64,000 nucleotides of DNA. Origin: Micromonospora sp. KC606 (GTDB lineage: Bacteria; Actinomycetota; Actinomycetes; Mycobacteriales; Micromonosporaceae). Location of the stretch: contig NZ_SMKN01000016.1 in NCBI RefSeq assembly GCF_004348675.1, positions 1-64,000 on the forward strand, given 5' to 3'. Each line of letters starts with the position of its first letter. Positions within the stretch are counted from its first letter, which is position 1. The translations under genes were made by a program, and so were the position numbers. The notes beneath the pieces are model-generated. The model saw only the letters and a list, made by a program, of their open reading frames with translations, searched no databases and had not been told where the DNA came from. Positions 18,156 through 27,123 of the stretch are shown piece after piece.

Positions 18156-18530
18156 TGCCGCGTCTTTGACCGTTGATCGGGTTATCCGTCAGTTCTGAGG
18201 ACTCGTCCGGCAGGCTGTCTGCCGACGGTTGGTGTGCGGTGGCCCAAGTCGGCTCGATGGTGGGGAGGTGGTGCCCGGTGGGCAGACGCCCGAAGGTGTT
18301 CGTCCGGCAGGTGTCGATGGCCGAGGGCCAGCGGTTGCAGAAGATCACCCAGCAGAGCCAGATCCTCCCTCCGGGCGCCGGCCACAATCGACTCGATCTG
18401 CGGCATATCGCGGTAGCCCAAGCCCGCCGACACCCCAACACGCCGTAAACGACGCGGATCAGGCTGGACTGGGGACCGAGGCTGGGCAGGTGGCACCGCG
18501 ACAGACCTCTACAACATCATCGTCGCCGGA
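18156..18530 (+). mobile_element. IS630-family remnant, left end with transposase N-terminus
   Basis: The terminal repeat TGCCGCGTCTTTGACCGTTG begins right after CTAG at 18152-18155. About 120 bases in, a GTG at 18278 opens GRRPKVFVRQVSMAEGQRL, the N-terminus of IS630-type transposases. The frame is lost at about residue 25 and stops at 18448; nothing recognisable follows. A near-identical terminal repeat in inverted orientation lies at 31449-31472 (22 of 24 bases). The remnant is inactive. Confidence 0.75.
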
Positions 18531-18582
18531 TGACACCGACGTCGCCTACCGGCAACGCTTTCACCGAGTGCCGAGGCATCCT

Positions 18583-19017
18583 TCAGTCCACAAGCCCAGG
18601 ATCGAAATCTTGGAGCCCGGCAGAGCGCCGTTGCGCGAGAACATAGGTAATGAAGCTTTCCGGAGCGGTCATTTCACTGGCACGAACATCGGCAATCTGG
18701 GCGCGCCACCACGTGGGCCAGTCAGCGTGCGGAGGAGAGGGCCGGCGGCGGCGCTTCTCGGCCCTGATGGCCCGGTCAAAGGTGCGAAGCCTGCGGTCGT
18801 GATCCTTTTCCTCCGGCGACCGTGGCCCGTGCGCCACCGAGAACGCGGCCGCCAGTCCGCTGAAGTGAACCACGACGCCTGCCAGCGCCGCGAGCAGACC
18901 CCAGAGCGCTGTCCACCATGCACCCCTGAACAGTGCGAGTATGGAGACAACGGGTCCGCCAATGCAGACCAGCAGACCAGCAACAAGCATCGTGGCAGCG
19001 ACAAGTCTCCTCATCAT
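18583..19017 (-). CDS. Hypothetical two-span membrane protein
   Basis: A 144-residue protein with two or three hydrophobic segments at residues 5-60 and a charged cytoplasmic C-terminus (RLRTFDRAIRAEKRRRR, then ADWPTWWRAQIADVRASE). No known family. The start is one of two adjacent ATGs (19017/19014); a TTG at 19044 would add nine residues. Codon bias supports a real gene. It sits between two transposon scraps. Confidence 0.6.
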   Translation of the reverse strand: MMRRLVAATMLVAGLLVCIGGPVVSILALFRGAWWTALWGLLAALAGVVVHFSGLAAAFSVAHGPRSPEEKDHDRRLRTFDRAIRAEKRRRRPSPPHADWPTWWRAQIADVRASEMTAPESFITYVLAQRRSAGLQDFDPGLVD

Positions 19018-19106
19018 CGCAAGACCGTAGGCGCGGTGAGGCAAGTGAGTCGAGGTGAGTCATCGACGAGCCGGACGACGGCGGCCTGGGTGGGGCTGCC
19101 GGTGGT

Positions 19107-19208
19107 GGATCATCCCCAGGTACAGCAACCGCACGGTCATACCGGAGACCATCAGCCCGAGCGGAGAAATCCCAGCTGACAGCCTGAGCGACAGGTTTCG
19201 GCGCGGTA
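19107..19208 (-). repeat. 102-bp dispersed repeat, copy A (probable transposase scrap)
   Basis: This stretch aligns without gaps with 28471-28572 at about 80% identity by hand count. On the minus strand it encodes short hydrophobic peptides like LMVSGMTVRLLYLGMI, reminiscent of the N-terminal region of integrase/transposase ORFs found in actinomycetes. It is probably a leftover of one element present twice. Confidence 0.5.
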
Positions 19209-19251
19209 AGGGCATCCGTTGCAGCGAGCTTGTCGCCGGGTGTCTGCCGCT

Positions 19252-21498
19252 TCATCGGCTTGCCCGCGCCCCGCCCGTCGCGGTCATGGACGCACCCATG
19301 GTCGTGTCCTTGCGGTTGAGCAGGAACGTGGTCGGCGGGAACAGCCCGGCGGCGGTGCGCTCTCCCCGGGCTGTGGTGGGGTCGCCGCTGCGCAGGATGG
19401 TCGTCGTCCAGCCGCTCTGGTGCCAGGAGTTGTCCGCGTCGTCGACGGCGGCGCCGAGCTGGACGTCGCGGGCGTTGGCCAGGGCGAGGTTGCGCCTCAA
19501 CCGCGAGGAGGAGTACCGGAACGCGAACCCCGTGCCGCCGTTGCGGTAGGCCGTGTTGTTGGTCAGCGTGAGCCGGCCCCGGTTACCGGCGTCCGTGAAG
19601 CCGTACCCGGCGTTGTCCCAGGACGCGTTGTCGGTGACGACGTGGTCCACGGCCGGCGCGGGGGAGCCGCCGCCGAGCTTCACCCCGTTGCCGGGGCCGT
19701 TGAAATCACTGATCTGCCACCGGTTGTGGCCGTTGCCGTAGGCCCAGTTACTGGTGACGGTCACCGGGTCGATGAAGCTGGTCAGATCCAGGCCGTCGCC
19801 GGAGTTCTCGGCGAAGCGGCAGCCCCGGACCAGGTTTCCCGCGCCGGAACCGCTCTTGATGGACAGGCCGTCGGCGTCGCCCCCGCGGTCGACCGTGTCG
19901 TGGTTGCGGGAGAAGTCGCTGTCGAGGATCTGGTTGCCGACGGTCCCGGTGCCGTGCAGTACCAGCCCGGTGTTGCCGTTGTTGTGCACCCACAACCGCC
20001 GGAAGACGTTCTGCCGGCAGGACCGGCACATGTACGCGTAGCTCGGCGCATTCTTGATCTCCAGGCCCTGCACGGTCCAGAACGACGCGGTGTGCGTGAT
20101 CAGCCGGCCTCCGGCGGGCAGTCCCGCCGCATCGATCACGGGACGCTCACCCACCAGATTGCTCACCGTGATCCGCTGCTGCTCGGTGCCACTGGTGGTG
20201 ATTGCCACCGGCTTTACCGGCCGATAGGTGCCGCCACGCAGCGCGATGACCTGCCCCGGACGCACCACCGACACCGCTTTGCCCAGGGTCGCGAACGGCT
20301 GCGCCGCGGTGCCGGGGCCGGCGTCGTCGCCGTCGGGCGCGACGTAGAAGTCGGCGCGGGTGACACCCACGGCGGTGCCGGCCACCGCGCCCAATGCCGG
20401 GGGCGCAGCCGGCCGGGCGCTCACCGAAGGCCCTGGTGTGGTGCCAGCTGGCGTTTGCCCCGCCGGCGTCTGCCCCGCCGGCGGCAGCGCGACCAGACCG
20501 GCCGGTGGTGCCGGGACCGGGTCGGCCACCTCCGTGACCATGTGGACGGCCAGGACCGCGGCCGCAGTGGCTCCGGCCAGGCCCGCGCCGGCCAGACCCG
20601 CGCTCTTGACGTTGACATACCCAAGCGTCCGCCGGATGGAGTCCGCGACCGCCGCGATGGTCGCCGAACCCAGCCCGCCGCCCGCCGCCGTGGCTGCCAG
20701 TGACGAGACCTGGCCCGCCAGCGCCGCCGGCACCGGCAGCAGCCACGGCGCGGCCAGCGCTTCCGCGGCGGGAGCCCGGTGGCGCCCGGCCAGCGTGCAC
20801 TGCCCGCAGTCGCGCACATGACGGCCCAGCCGCTTGAGCCAGCGAGGCTCGGCGCTGCGGTCCCACGACAGCGCCGCGTCACCGAGCGCGGAGCAGCGCG
20901 GCGAGGCCTGCCAGGCGCGCACCACGGCCAGCGCCAGATCCAACCGGGCACGCATGCGCTGTACGCGTACCGCGGTGTGCGCGGGGCTGAGCGCCAGCGC
21001 CGAGGCGACCTCCGCTCGGGTGAGCGACCCCGCGACCTCCTGCGACCACAGGGCCAACAGCTGCCGGTCCGCCGGGGTGAGGAAGCCACTGGCCTGGGCG
21101 ATCGTGTGCAGCTCGCGGGCCAGGTCGATGCGTTCCTCGGTGGGGAGCGTGAAGTCGGCACCGGGATCGGGCAGGCTCGCCCCGTCCACACCGATGTCCA
21201 CGTCGTACGCGACCCTGGTGGCCCGACGGGCCAGCCGTCGCGACCGCTCCTGGATCTGGCGCACCGCGATGGCCACCAGCCAGGACTTGAACCCCTCCGG
21301 ATCGCGCAGCCCGCGCAGGTGCCGCACGGCCCGCAGCATGGTCTCCTGCACGACGTCGTCGACGTCGGGGTCGGTGCCGAGGGCGCGGCGCACCACCCCG
21401 TAGATCAGCGGCAGGTGCTCGGCGAGCAGCGACTCCAGGGCCTGCCGGTCGCCGGAGCGGGCGGCCGCCACCTGCGCTGGGTCCGCCGCACGGTGCAT
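19252..21498 (-). CDS. ECF sigma factor fused via membrane span to PL9-like pectate lyase
   Basis: One uninterrupted 748-residue protein. Residues 1-200 are a complete ECF sigma factor (DVDDVVQETMLRAVRHL, WLVAIAVRQIQERSRRL, LTRAEVASALALSPAHTAVRV). H227-C231-C234 form a zinc-finger-like HxxxCxxC motif. Residues about 299-320 are a membrane span and about 330-375 a Pro/Thr-rich linker. From about residue 383 runs a right-handed beta-helix of the PL9/DUF1565 type (DFYVAPDGDDAGPGT, PFATLGKAVSVV, IALRGGTYRP, repeated Asn-rich turns). The layout predicts a cytoplasmic sigma factor and an extracellular pectin-binding or cleaving domain. It is divergent from a pectinesterase and a pectate lyase, the likely regulon. 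Release from the membrane would presumably need proteolysis or a conformational change. ATG start, weak GGAG upstream. Confidence 0.9.
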   Translation of the reverse strand: MHRAADPAQVAAARSGDRQALESLLAEHLPLIYGVVRRALGTDPDVDDVVQETMLRAVRHLRGLRDPEGFKSWLVAIAVRQIQERSRRLARRATRVAYDVDIGVDGASLPDPGADFTLPTEERIDLARELHTIAQASGFLTPADRQLLALWSQEVAGSLTRAEVASALALSPAHTAVRVQRMRARLDLALAVVRAWQASPRCSALGDAALSWDRSAEPRWLKRLGRHVRDCGQCTLAGRHRAPAAEALAAPWLLPVPAALAGQVSSLAATAAGGGLGSATIAAVADSIRRTLGYVNVKSAGLAGAGLAGATAAAVLAVHMVTEVADPVPAPPAGLVALPPAGQTPAGQTPAGTTPGPSVSARPAAPPALGAVAGTAVGVTRADFYVAPDGDDAGPGTAAQPFATLGKAVSVVRPGQVIALRGGTYRPVKPVAITTSGTEQQRITVSNLVGERPVIDAAGLPAGGRLITHTASFWTVQGLEIKNAPSYAYMCRSCRQNVFRRLWVHNNGNTGLVLHGTGTVGNQILDSDFSRNHDTVDRGGDADGLSIKSGSGAGNLVRGCRFAENSGDGLDLTSFIDPVTVTSNWAYGNGHNRWQISDFNGPGNGVKLGGGSPAPAVDHVVTDNASWDNAGYGFTDAGNRGRLTLTNNTAYRNGGTGFAFRYSSSRLRRNLALANARDVQLGAAVDDADNSWHQSGWTTTILRSGDPTTARGERTAAGLFPPTTFLLNRKDTTMGASMTATGGARASR

Positions 21499-21804
21499 GG
21501 CGGTTCATCTCCTCGGTACGGGAACACCGGTGGCACACGGTCCGGTGGTGGCCATCCGCCCGACGCGGTGGCATCCGTGATCGTTCCATGTGAAGCCTGA
21601 CGAGGCACAACCTCCCGATGGGCCGGTGCCCCGTGCCGGTCGGTGCCCGCAAGTCGCGAGGGCTTTTTCGTTATGCGGCCGCCGGTTCGGCCGTCTCCTT
21701 TTCGAGGGGGAACTGGGGGGACCGTCCGCCCACCGCACGGCTGTGGGCCGGCGGGGGGCGGACGGGCACCCCGCCCGGCCTGGAAACGAGAGCCCGAGGA
21801 AGGC
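21499..21804. promoter_or_regulatory. Divergent promoter region between sigma-lyase and pectinesterase genes
   Basis: 306 bases with no gene. It contains a G-rich stretch (AGGGGGAACTGGGGGGACC around 21704) and C/G-rich inverted segments but no promoter I can define with confidence. By position it must hold the promoters of both divergent genes and is the first place to look for a target sequence of the fused sigma factor. Confidence 0.4.
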
Positions 21805-23034
21805 ATGACAGGACAGACGCGAGGCCGCTCGGCCGTGCTGGTCACTGCGGCCGTGGCCGCTGTGGCGCTCGGTGCCGGGATGCTCACCGCGGTGGCGGCA
21901 CGGGGCGGGACCGGTTGTGAGGCGAGCGCGGCGCGGTCGGCGTTCACGCTCGACGGCACGACCTGCAGGGGTGCCGCGGCGTCGACGCCGAGCGAAACTT
22001 CGGCCACGGATCTCGACGCCGCGACCCCGCTCAGGTCGCCTACCGGGGGCGCGAGCGTGTCACCAAGCCCGAGCCCGAGCCCGATCCTGAGCCCGAGCGG
22101 AACGCCGGGCGCGAGCACCTCGCCCTCGCGGCCCAGCCCGTCGCGCAGCGCCGGCACCCCGACCGTCGCGGCGGACGGCACCGGCCGCTACCGCACGGTG
22201 CAGGCGGCCGTCGACGCGGTCCCGGCCGGCAACAGCAGGCGCGTCGTCATCACCATCAAACCGGGCACCTATCGGGAGATCGTGACCGTGCCGGCGAACA
22301 AGCCCCACGTGACCCTGCAGGGCCTCGGTGCCTCCCGGGCCAAGGTGCTGATCGTCAACAACCACTACGCCGGAATGTCCGGCACGTCCGGCAGCGCCAC
22401 CGTCTTCGTCTACGGGCACGACTTCGTGGCCCGGAACCTGACCTTCTCCAACGACTACGACGAGAACAGCGCCGACGGCGACCAGGCGCTCGCGCTGCAC
22501 CTCAACGCCGACCGGACGGTGCTCGACAACGTCGCGCTGCTCGGTGACCAGGACACGCTCCTGGTCAACGAGGCCGCCCGGGCATACATCGTCAACTCCT
22601 ACATCGAGGGCACCGTCGACTTCATCTTCGGCGCCGGCGTGGCGGTGTTCAACGACTGCACCATCCACGAGAAGCGCGCCGTCGGCGGCCCGATCACGGC
22701 CGCGAGCACGCCGGCGACCCGCGCCTACGGCTTTCTGATCTACCGATCCAGGATCACCGGCGACAACAGCGGCAGGACCCAGCTCGGGCGGCCGTGGCGG
22801 GCCGACGCCCAGGTTCTCTACCGCGAGTCCAACTTCACCGCGACGCTCGCCACAGGGCAACCCTGGATAGACATGTCCAGCAGCTCCTGGCAGAAGGCCC
22901 GATTCCTGGAGTACCGCAACACCGGCCCCGGCGCGACGGTCAACGGCAACCGCCCGCAGCTCAGCGACGCCCAAGCCGGGAACTACACGCCGCAGAAGTA
23001 CCTCGCCGGATCTGACGGGTGGAACCCGCTGTGA
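21805..23034 (+). CDS. Secreted pectinesterase (CE8) with remnant of a CBM2
   Basis: A 409-residue exported enzyme that removes methyl esters from pectin. After a signal peptide (residues 1-33) comes a short piece, CEASAARSAFTLDGTTC, matching only the last strand of a CBM2; the full module in the next gene ends SAFTLNGTAC. A Ser/Pro-rich linker follows, then the CE8 domain from about residue 122: GRYRTVQAAVDAVPAG, IKPGTYREIV, GDQDTLL, YIEGTVDFIFGAG (catalytic Asp) and GRPWR. The ATG has GAGGAAGG upstream. The pectate lyase gene starts 32 bases downstream, so both are likely one operon. Confidence 0.94.
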   Translation: MTGQTRGRSAVLVTAAVAAVALGAGMLTAVAARGGTGCEASAARSAFTLDGTTCRGAAASTPSETSATDLDAATPLRSPTGGASVSPSPSPSPILSPSGTPGASTSPSRPSPSRSAGTPTVAADGTGRYRTVQAAVDAVPAGNSRRVVITIKPGTYREIVTVPANKPHVTLQGLGASRAKVLIVNNHYAGMSGTSGSATVFVYGHDFVARNLTFSNDYDENSADGDQALALHLNADRTVLDNVALLGDQDTLLVNEAARAYIVNSYIEGTVDFIFGAGVAVFNDCTIHEKRAVGGPITAASTPATRAYGFLIYRSRITGDNSGRTQLGRPWRADAQVLYRESNFTATLATGQPWIDMSSSSWQKARFLEYRNTGPGATVNGNRPQLSDAQAGNYTPQKYLAGSDGWNPL

Positions 23035-23066
23035 CGCCCGAAGGCCGCTCGAAGGAGAACAACAAC

Positions 23067-24566
23067 ATGAAACACCGGCGTCGCCCGCGACGGCTCCGCC
23101 CGCTCGGCCTGGCCGCAGCGATCATCCTGGTGATCACCACCCCGCTCGGCGTGGTGGCCGCGGTGTCGGTGCAGGCCGCCGTCGGCTGCCAGGTCACCTA
23201 CCGGGTGACGTCGCAGTGGGCGGGCGGCTTCTCGGCGAGCATCGGCATCCGCAACCTCGGCGATGCGATCCGCGGATGGAAGCTGGGCTGGACATTCACG
23301 GCCGGACAGGCGGTGACGCAGGCCTGGGGGTTCACCGCGAACCCGACCTCGGGCAGTGTGGTCGCCGCCGACGCCGGCAACAACGCGGCCATCGCCACGG
23401 ACGGTGTCGTGGACGTCGGGTTCAACGGGTCGTGGGACAACATGTCCAATCCGGTGCCGTCGGCCTTCACGCTCAACGGCACGGCCTGCACCGACGCCAC
23501 GACGCCCAGCCCGAGCAGCACGGGCGGCACAGCCCCGTCGAGTTCGCCTTCGGCGGGCGCGAGCAGGTCGCCGCGCCCGAGCACGTCGCCGAGCCCGAGC
23601 AGCACGCCGGGCGTCAGCACCGCGCCGGGCGCGAGCGCACCGTCGGGGCCCGGCGGCCGCACCTGGTCGAACAAGGCCGACGGGTTCGCCTCGCTCAACG
23701 CCAACGGCGTCAACGGTACGACCGGCGGCGCGGCCGGCCCCACGGTCACCGTCACCACCTACGCCGATCTGCTCCGGTACGCCACCGCGAGCACGCCGTA
23801 CGTGATCCGGATCAACGCGAAGATCACCGTGCCGACCTACGGCTACGAGATCCGCGTGACCTCGAACAAAACCCTGATCGGCGTAGGGCGCAACGGGGCG
23901 ATCCTGCACGGCGGCATCTTCCTGGGCGCCGGCGTACGCAATGTGATCATCCGCAACCTGACCATCGGCGAGACCGACGTGGCCTCCGATGACCCCGACG
24001 ACAAGGACTTCGACTACGACGGCATCCAGATGGACACCGCCGACCACATCTGGATCGACCACAACCTGATCACGAAGGTCAACGACGGCGCGATCGACAG
24101 CCGCAGGGACACGAGCTACCTGACCGTGTCGTGGAACGTGCTGCCGGGGCACAACAAGGCGTTCGGCATCGGCTGGACGGAGAACGTCACCGCGCGCATG
24201 ACGATCCACCACAACTGGATCAAGGACACCAACCAGCGCAACCCGAGCACCGACAACGTGGCCTACGCCCACCTCTACAACAACTACCTGCAGAACGTCG
24301 CCTCGTACGGAAACTACGCCCGCGGCGGCACGAAGATGGTGTTGGAGAACAGCTACTTCGAGAACGTGAAGAACCCGTACTACCCGGACGCGACCGCGCA
24401 GCTGCGACAGAGCGGCAGCATCACCGTCAACTGCACGGGCCGCAAGGAGACCAGCGGCTCGGCCTTCACGCCGAGCAGCTTCTACAAGTACACGCTGGAC
24501 CCCGCGTCCAAAGTGCCGGCACTGGTCCGCCAGTATGCCGGACCGCAGGCCAACATCGGCCAGTGA
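23067..24566 (+). CDS. Secreted pectate lyase (PL1) with N-terminal CBM2
   Basis: A 499-residue exported lyase. Signal peptide residues 1-37; complete CBM2 (CQVTYRVTSQWAGGFSASI to SAFTLNGTAC, about residues 40-138); Ser/Pro linker to about 205; then a PL1 beta-helix: GFASLNANGVNGTTGG, IRINAKITVP, SNKTLIGVG, NVIIRNLTI, DYDGIQMDTADHIWIDH, VSWNVLPGHNKAFGIG and the vWiDH-type motif. ATG with GAAGGAGA upstream. De-esterified pectin from the preceding pectinesterase would be its substrate, so the pair forms a logical operon. Confidence 0.94.
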   Translation: MKHRRRPRRLRPLGLAAAIILVITTPLGVVAAVSVQAAVGCQVTYRVTSQWAGGFSASIGIRNLGDAIRGWKLGWTFTAGQAVTQAWGFTANPTSGSVVAADAGNNAAIATDGVVDVGFNGSWDNMSNPVPSAFTLNGTACTDATTPSPSSTGGTAPSSSPSAGASRSPRPSTSPSPSSTPGVSTAPGASAPSGPGGRTWSNKADGFASLNANGVNGTTGGAAGPTVTVTTYADLLRYATASTPYVIRINAKITVPTYGYEIRVTSNKTLIGVGRNGAILHGGIFLGAGVRNVIIRNLTIGETDVASDDPDDKDFDYDGIQMDTADHIWIDHNLITKVNDGAIDSRRDTSYLTVSWNVLPGHNKAFGIGWTENVTARMTIHHNWIKDTNQRNPSTDNVAYAHLYNNYLQNVASYGNYARGGTKMVLENSYFENVKNPYYPDATAQLRQSGSITVNCTGRKETSGSAFTPSSFYKYTLDPASKVPALVRQYAGPQANIGQ

Positions 24567-24578
24567 GGTCTCGCCGTT

Positions 24579-24820
24579 CGTGGCGTCGGCCATCACCCGA
24601 CCCTTCGACTGGAACCAGTGCCTGCTCGCCGTCGTGCTCGTCGACGACGCGACGAAGCGGACGATGGCCGCCGCACTCGGCGCGTTCCAGGGCAGTGGTG
24701 GACCGATCTGGTGCTGCTCTGCGCTGGCTCGTTGCTCATCCTCACGCCTACGCTCATCGTGTTCCCGATCTTCCAGCAACAGTGATCAAGGCTCTGCTCC
24801 AAGGCTCCGTGAAGGGATAG
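24579..24820 (+). pseudogene. Remnant of sugar ABC transporter permease (MalG type), C-terminus
   Basis: Read across three frames, this stretch gives RTMAAALGAFQG, then TDLVLLCAGSLLILTPTLIVF, then KALLQGSVKG and a stop. That is the C-terminal end of a MalG/UgpE-family carbohydrate permease. Two single-base shifts and loss of the upstream part make it non-functional. It lies directly behind the pectin-degrading genes, so it may be the last trace of an oligogalacturonide uptake system. Confidence 0.6.
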
Positions 24821-24824
24821 CGGA

Positions 24825-25973
24825 TTGATCGACACCCAGATCCGCGGTGACGTCGACGAGGGCTTCGGCCGGGTCGCCGACGTGTTCCGTGACAACTTCA
24901 CCCACCGACGGGAGGTGGGCGCCGCAGTCGCCGTCTACCTGCGGGGCAGTAAGGTCGTCGACCTGCACGGAGGGCTGGCCGATTCCCGGTCGGGACGCCC
25001 GTGGACCGCGGACACCCCCGCCGTCGTTTTCTCCTGCACCAAGGGGATCATGGCGATCTGCGCGTACCTGCTGGTCCAGCAGGGTCGGCTCGACCTCGAC
25101 GCGCCAGTCACCCGCTACTGGCCCGAGTTCGGCCAGAACGGCAAGGCGGAGATCCCGGTACGCTGGCTGCTCACCCACCAATCCGGCCTGCCGGCGCTGG
25201 ACGAGCCCTTCACCCGCGAGGAAGTGCTCGCCTGGGACCCGGTGATCAGAGCGATCGAGGCCCAGGCTCCACTGTGGCAACCGGGTACCGCGCACAGCTA
25301 CCACGCAATCACCTACGGCTGGCTGATCGGCGAGGTGATCCGGCGGATCACCGGCGAGATGCCCGGCGCCTACTTCTCCCGAACCCTCGGCGAGCCGCTC
25401 GGCCTGCGTACCTGGATTGGACTGCCGGCCGCCGAACGCGACGCGGTCGCCTGGATGCTGGCACCGCTCGGTGACCCTGGCCCGGCCGACGACCCGGTCG
25501 CCGAGCGCGGCATCACCATGGGCGGCGCCTTCGCCTTTCCCGCCGACGAAGACGGCCTCGTCAGCTTCAACGATCCGGCGATACAGGCCGCCCAGATCCC
25601 GGGCGCGGGCGCGGTCAGCACGGCCGAGAGCATGGCCCGCCTCTACGCCGCCTGCGTATCCGAGGTCGACGGTGCGCGGCTGCTCACTCCTGGGTCCGTC
25701 GACGACGCCGTGACGGTTCGCGCCAGCGGGCAGCAGGTGTACGGGCACCCCGATGCGGGACACCGCTGGGGTACCGGCTTCCTGGTGCATTCGGCGCCAC
25801 GCCCGATGCTCGGCGAACGCAGCTTCGGCCACGACGGCGCGGGCGGGCACCTTGCCTTCGGCGACGACACCCACCAGGTCGGCTTCGGCTACGTCGTCAA
25901 CCAGATGGGCGGCGTCGACGACGAGCGGGCCGAACTGCTCTGCACGGCGGTACGCGACTGCCTGGCGGGATAG
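24825..25973 (+). CDS. Serine beta-lactamase/esterase family protein (class C-like)
   Basis: A 382-residue protein of the beta-lactamase/penicillin-binding-protein-like esterase family, with the SxxK nucleophile motif in FSCTKG, the Tyr motif in SYHAITYGW and a C-terminal HDGAGG in place of the KTG box. These proteins are usually cytoplasmic esterases or amidases rather than antibiotic-resistance enzymes; no signal peptide is present, which fits. Start TTG at 24825 with AAGGGA upstream. It follows the permease remnant closely and ends at a clear hairpin terminator. Confidence 0.88.
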   Translation: MIDTQIRGDVDEGFGRVADVFRDNFTHRREVGAAVAVYLRGSKVVDLHGGLADSRSGRPWTADTPAVVFSCTKGIMAICAYLLVQQGRLDLDAPVTRYWPEFGQNGKAEIPVRWLLTHQSGLPALDEPFTREEVLAWDPVIRAIEAQAPLWQPGTAHSYHAITYGWLIGEVIRRITGEMPGAYFSRTLGEPLGLRTWIGLPAAERDAVAWMLAPLGDPGPADDPVAERGITMGGAFAFPADEDGLVSFNDPAIQAAQIPGAGAVSTAESMARLYAACVSEVDGARLLTPGSVDDAVTVRASGQQVYGHPDAGHRWGTGFLVHSAPRPMLGERSFGHDGAGGHLAFGDDTHQVGFGYVVNQMGGVDDERAELLCTAVRDCLAG

Positions 25974-25995
25974 GCGGTCACGGCTCGCGGCGACT

Positions 25996-26024
25996 CCGGG
26001 CCCTTTCACAGCGGAAGGGCCCGG
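25996..26024 (+). terminator. Hairpin terminator
   Basis: A perfect 10-bp stem, CCGGGCCCTT (25996-26005) with AAGGGCCCGG (26015-26024), and a 9-base loop, 23 bases after the esterase-like gene stop. Confidence 0.75.
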
Positions 26025-26419
26025 GTAGCCGCAGTGCGCGCGGACGTGGCGGTCGAGGCCGGCGGGGGGTAAGGCGTGCTGCCTCAGGATTCGCGTTCCT
26101 CGACCCGGGTCCACCCGGTTCAGCCACGCTCGGCGATCAGCTCCGCGGGGCGCGACAGCGGGGAGGGCAGCATCGGCGAGCGCGTCCATCAGGCTGATGA
26201 ACGCCGGGTCCGGCATGACCTCGTCCTGCATGTCCAGCTCTCCGCTGGCCGCCGCCTGCTCACGGCCGTTGAACGAGTCTCGGAACGGTACAGGGTTCTC
26301 GGGTGGCGTCAGCGCGGTGACAGTAATCCGGTCACGCTGAAAAACCTCTCGACCAGGCCTGGGCGGATGCTGCGTGCGTTGCTCGCCGGATCGGGATCTG
26401 CACCCCGACCTGCCTCCAC

Positions 26420-26483
26420 GCCACGCCACGCCACGTCGCCTCGCGTCGCGTCGCCTCGCGTCGCCTCGCGTCGCCTCGCGTCG
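26420..26483 (+). repeat. Short tandem repeat, GTCGCCTCGC units
   Basis: Four copies of the 10-base unit GTCGCCTCGC, one separated by an extra GTCGC, preceded by three CACGC-type units. It ends exactly at the ATG of the following frameshifted gene. Such repeats can vary in copy number by slippage. The remaining 26025-26419 stretch shows no supported gene. Confidence 0.7.
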
Positions 26484-27112
26484 ATGATCGGAGACAATCT
26501 CACCGTGCGGAACGACCTCGACCAGATCGAAGCGGCGTTCGTCGGCACGCCACTGGCCGGCCTGTCGATCGGGCACGGCCCGTCGGGCACTGTCCTCGTC
26601 GCCGACATCGACCCCCATCGCCTGCACGAGGCCAGGCGGATTGCCGACGCGCTGGTGCCGGTCATCGGACGCCGGCCTGTCATGGTCACCGACGATTTCG
26701 ACGACACGCTGAGGATCCGGTCCGAGCCCGGGCCGGGTCCGTCGGAGTCGGAGCGCGCGCGTTCGCCGAGGCGGCCGAGCCTTCCGAACCCTGGCTGGCC
26801 TACCGTCACCACAGCGAGGTCGACGAGGACGACGAGGGCGAGGTCGAGTACCACGCGCGTGGCATGACCGACGTCGACCTGACGACCCTGGTGGCGGATG
26901 TGGCGCTGCCGACTCCGCGACAGACGCTGGAGCGGGCGCTGTACGACCGGCTACTCGCCGACGCCGACCTGCACGCCCGGGTGCTGGGCAGCGTGCGGTT
27001 CGTGACGCAGACCGACCACTGGTACACACCAGACAGCGTCCTGCTCATGTTGCTGCCCACCAGCGACGTCCGGCGCTCGGGGTACCGGCTCGGTACAGGG
27101 GTGACGGGCTGA
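26484..27112 (+). pseudogene. Frameshifted hypothetical protein
   Basis: An ATG at 26484 opens a coding-like frame (NDLDQIEAAFVGTPLAGLSIG, DIDPHRLHEARRIADALVP). At about 26735-26760, in a run of G/C triplets, the sensible sequence moves one frame (FAEAAEPSEPWLAYRHHSE, then TDVDLTTLVADVALP) and continues to a stop at 27112. One indel would restore a protein of about 208 residues. I do not recognise the family. It may be a sequence error rather than real decay. Confidence 0.5.
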
Positions 27113-27123
27113 TACCAGGACCC

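Noticed and set aside
22983..24779. Long minus-strand open frame opposite the pectate lyase gene
   Set aside because: Antisense shadow: repetitive Arg/Ala/Val composition and no motif, while the plus strand encodes an intact PL1 enzyme.
26100..26340. Minus-strand reading MQDEVMPDPAFISLMDALAD with FRDSFNGREQAAASGELD
   Set aside because: The composition is protein-like, but the frame runs open straight into sequence antisense to the beta-lactamase-family gene and has no clear start, so a real small gene cannot be separated from a shadow frame.
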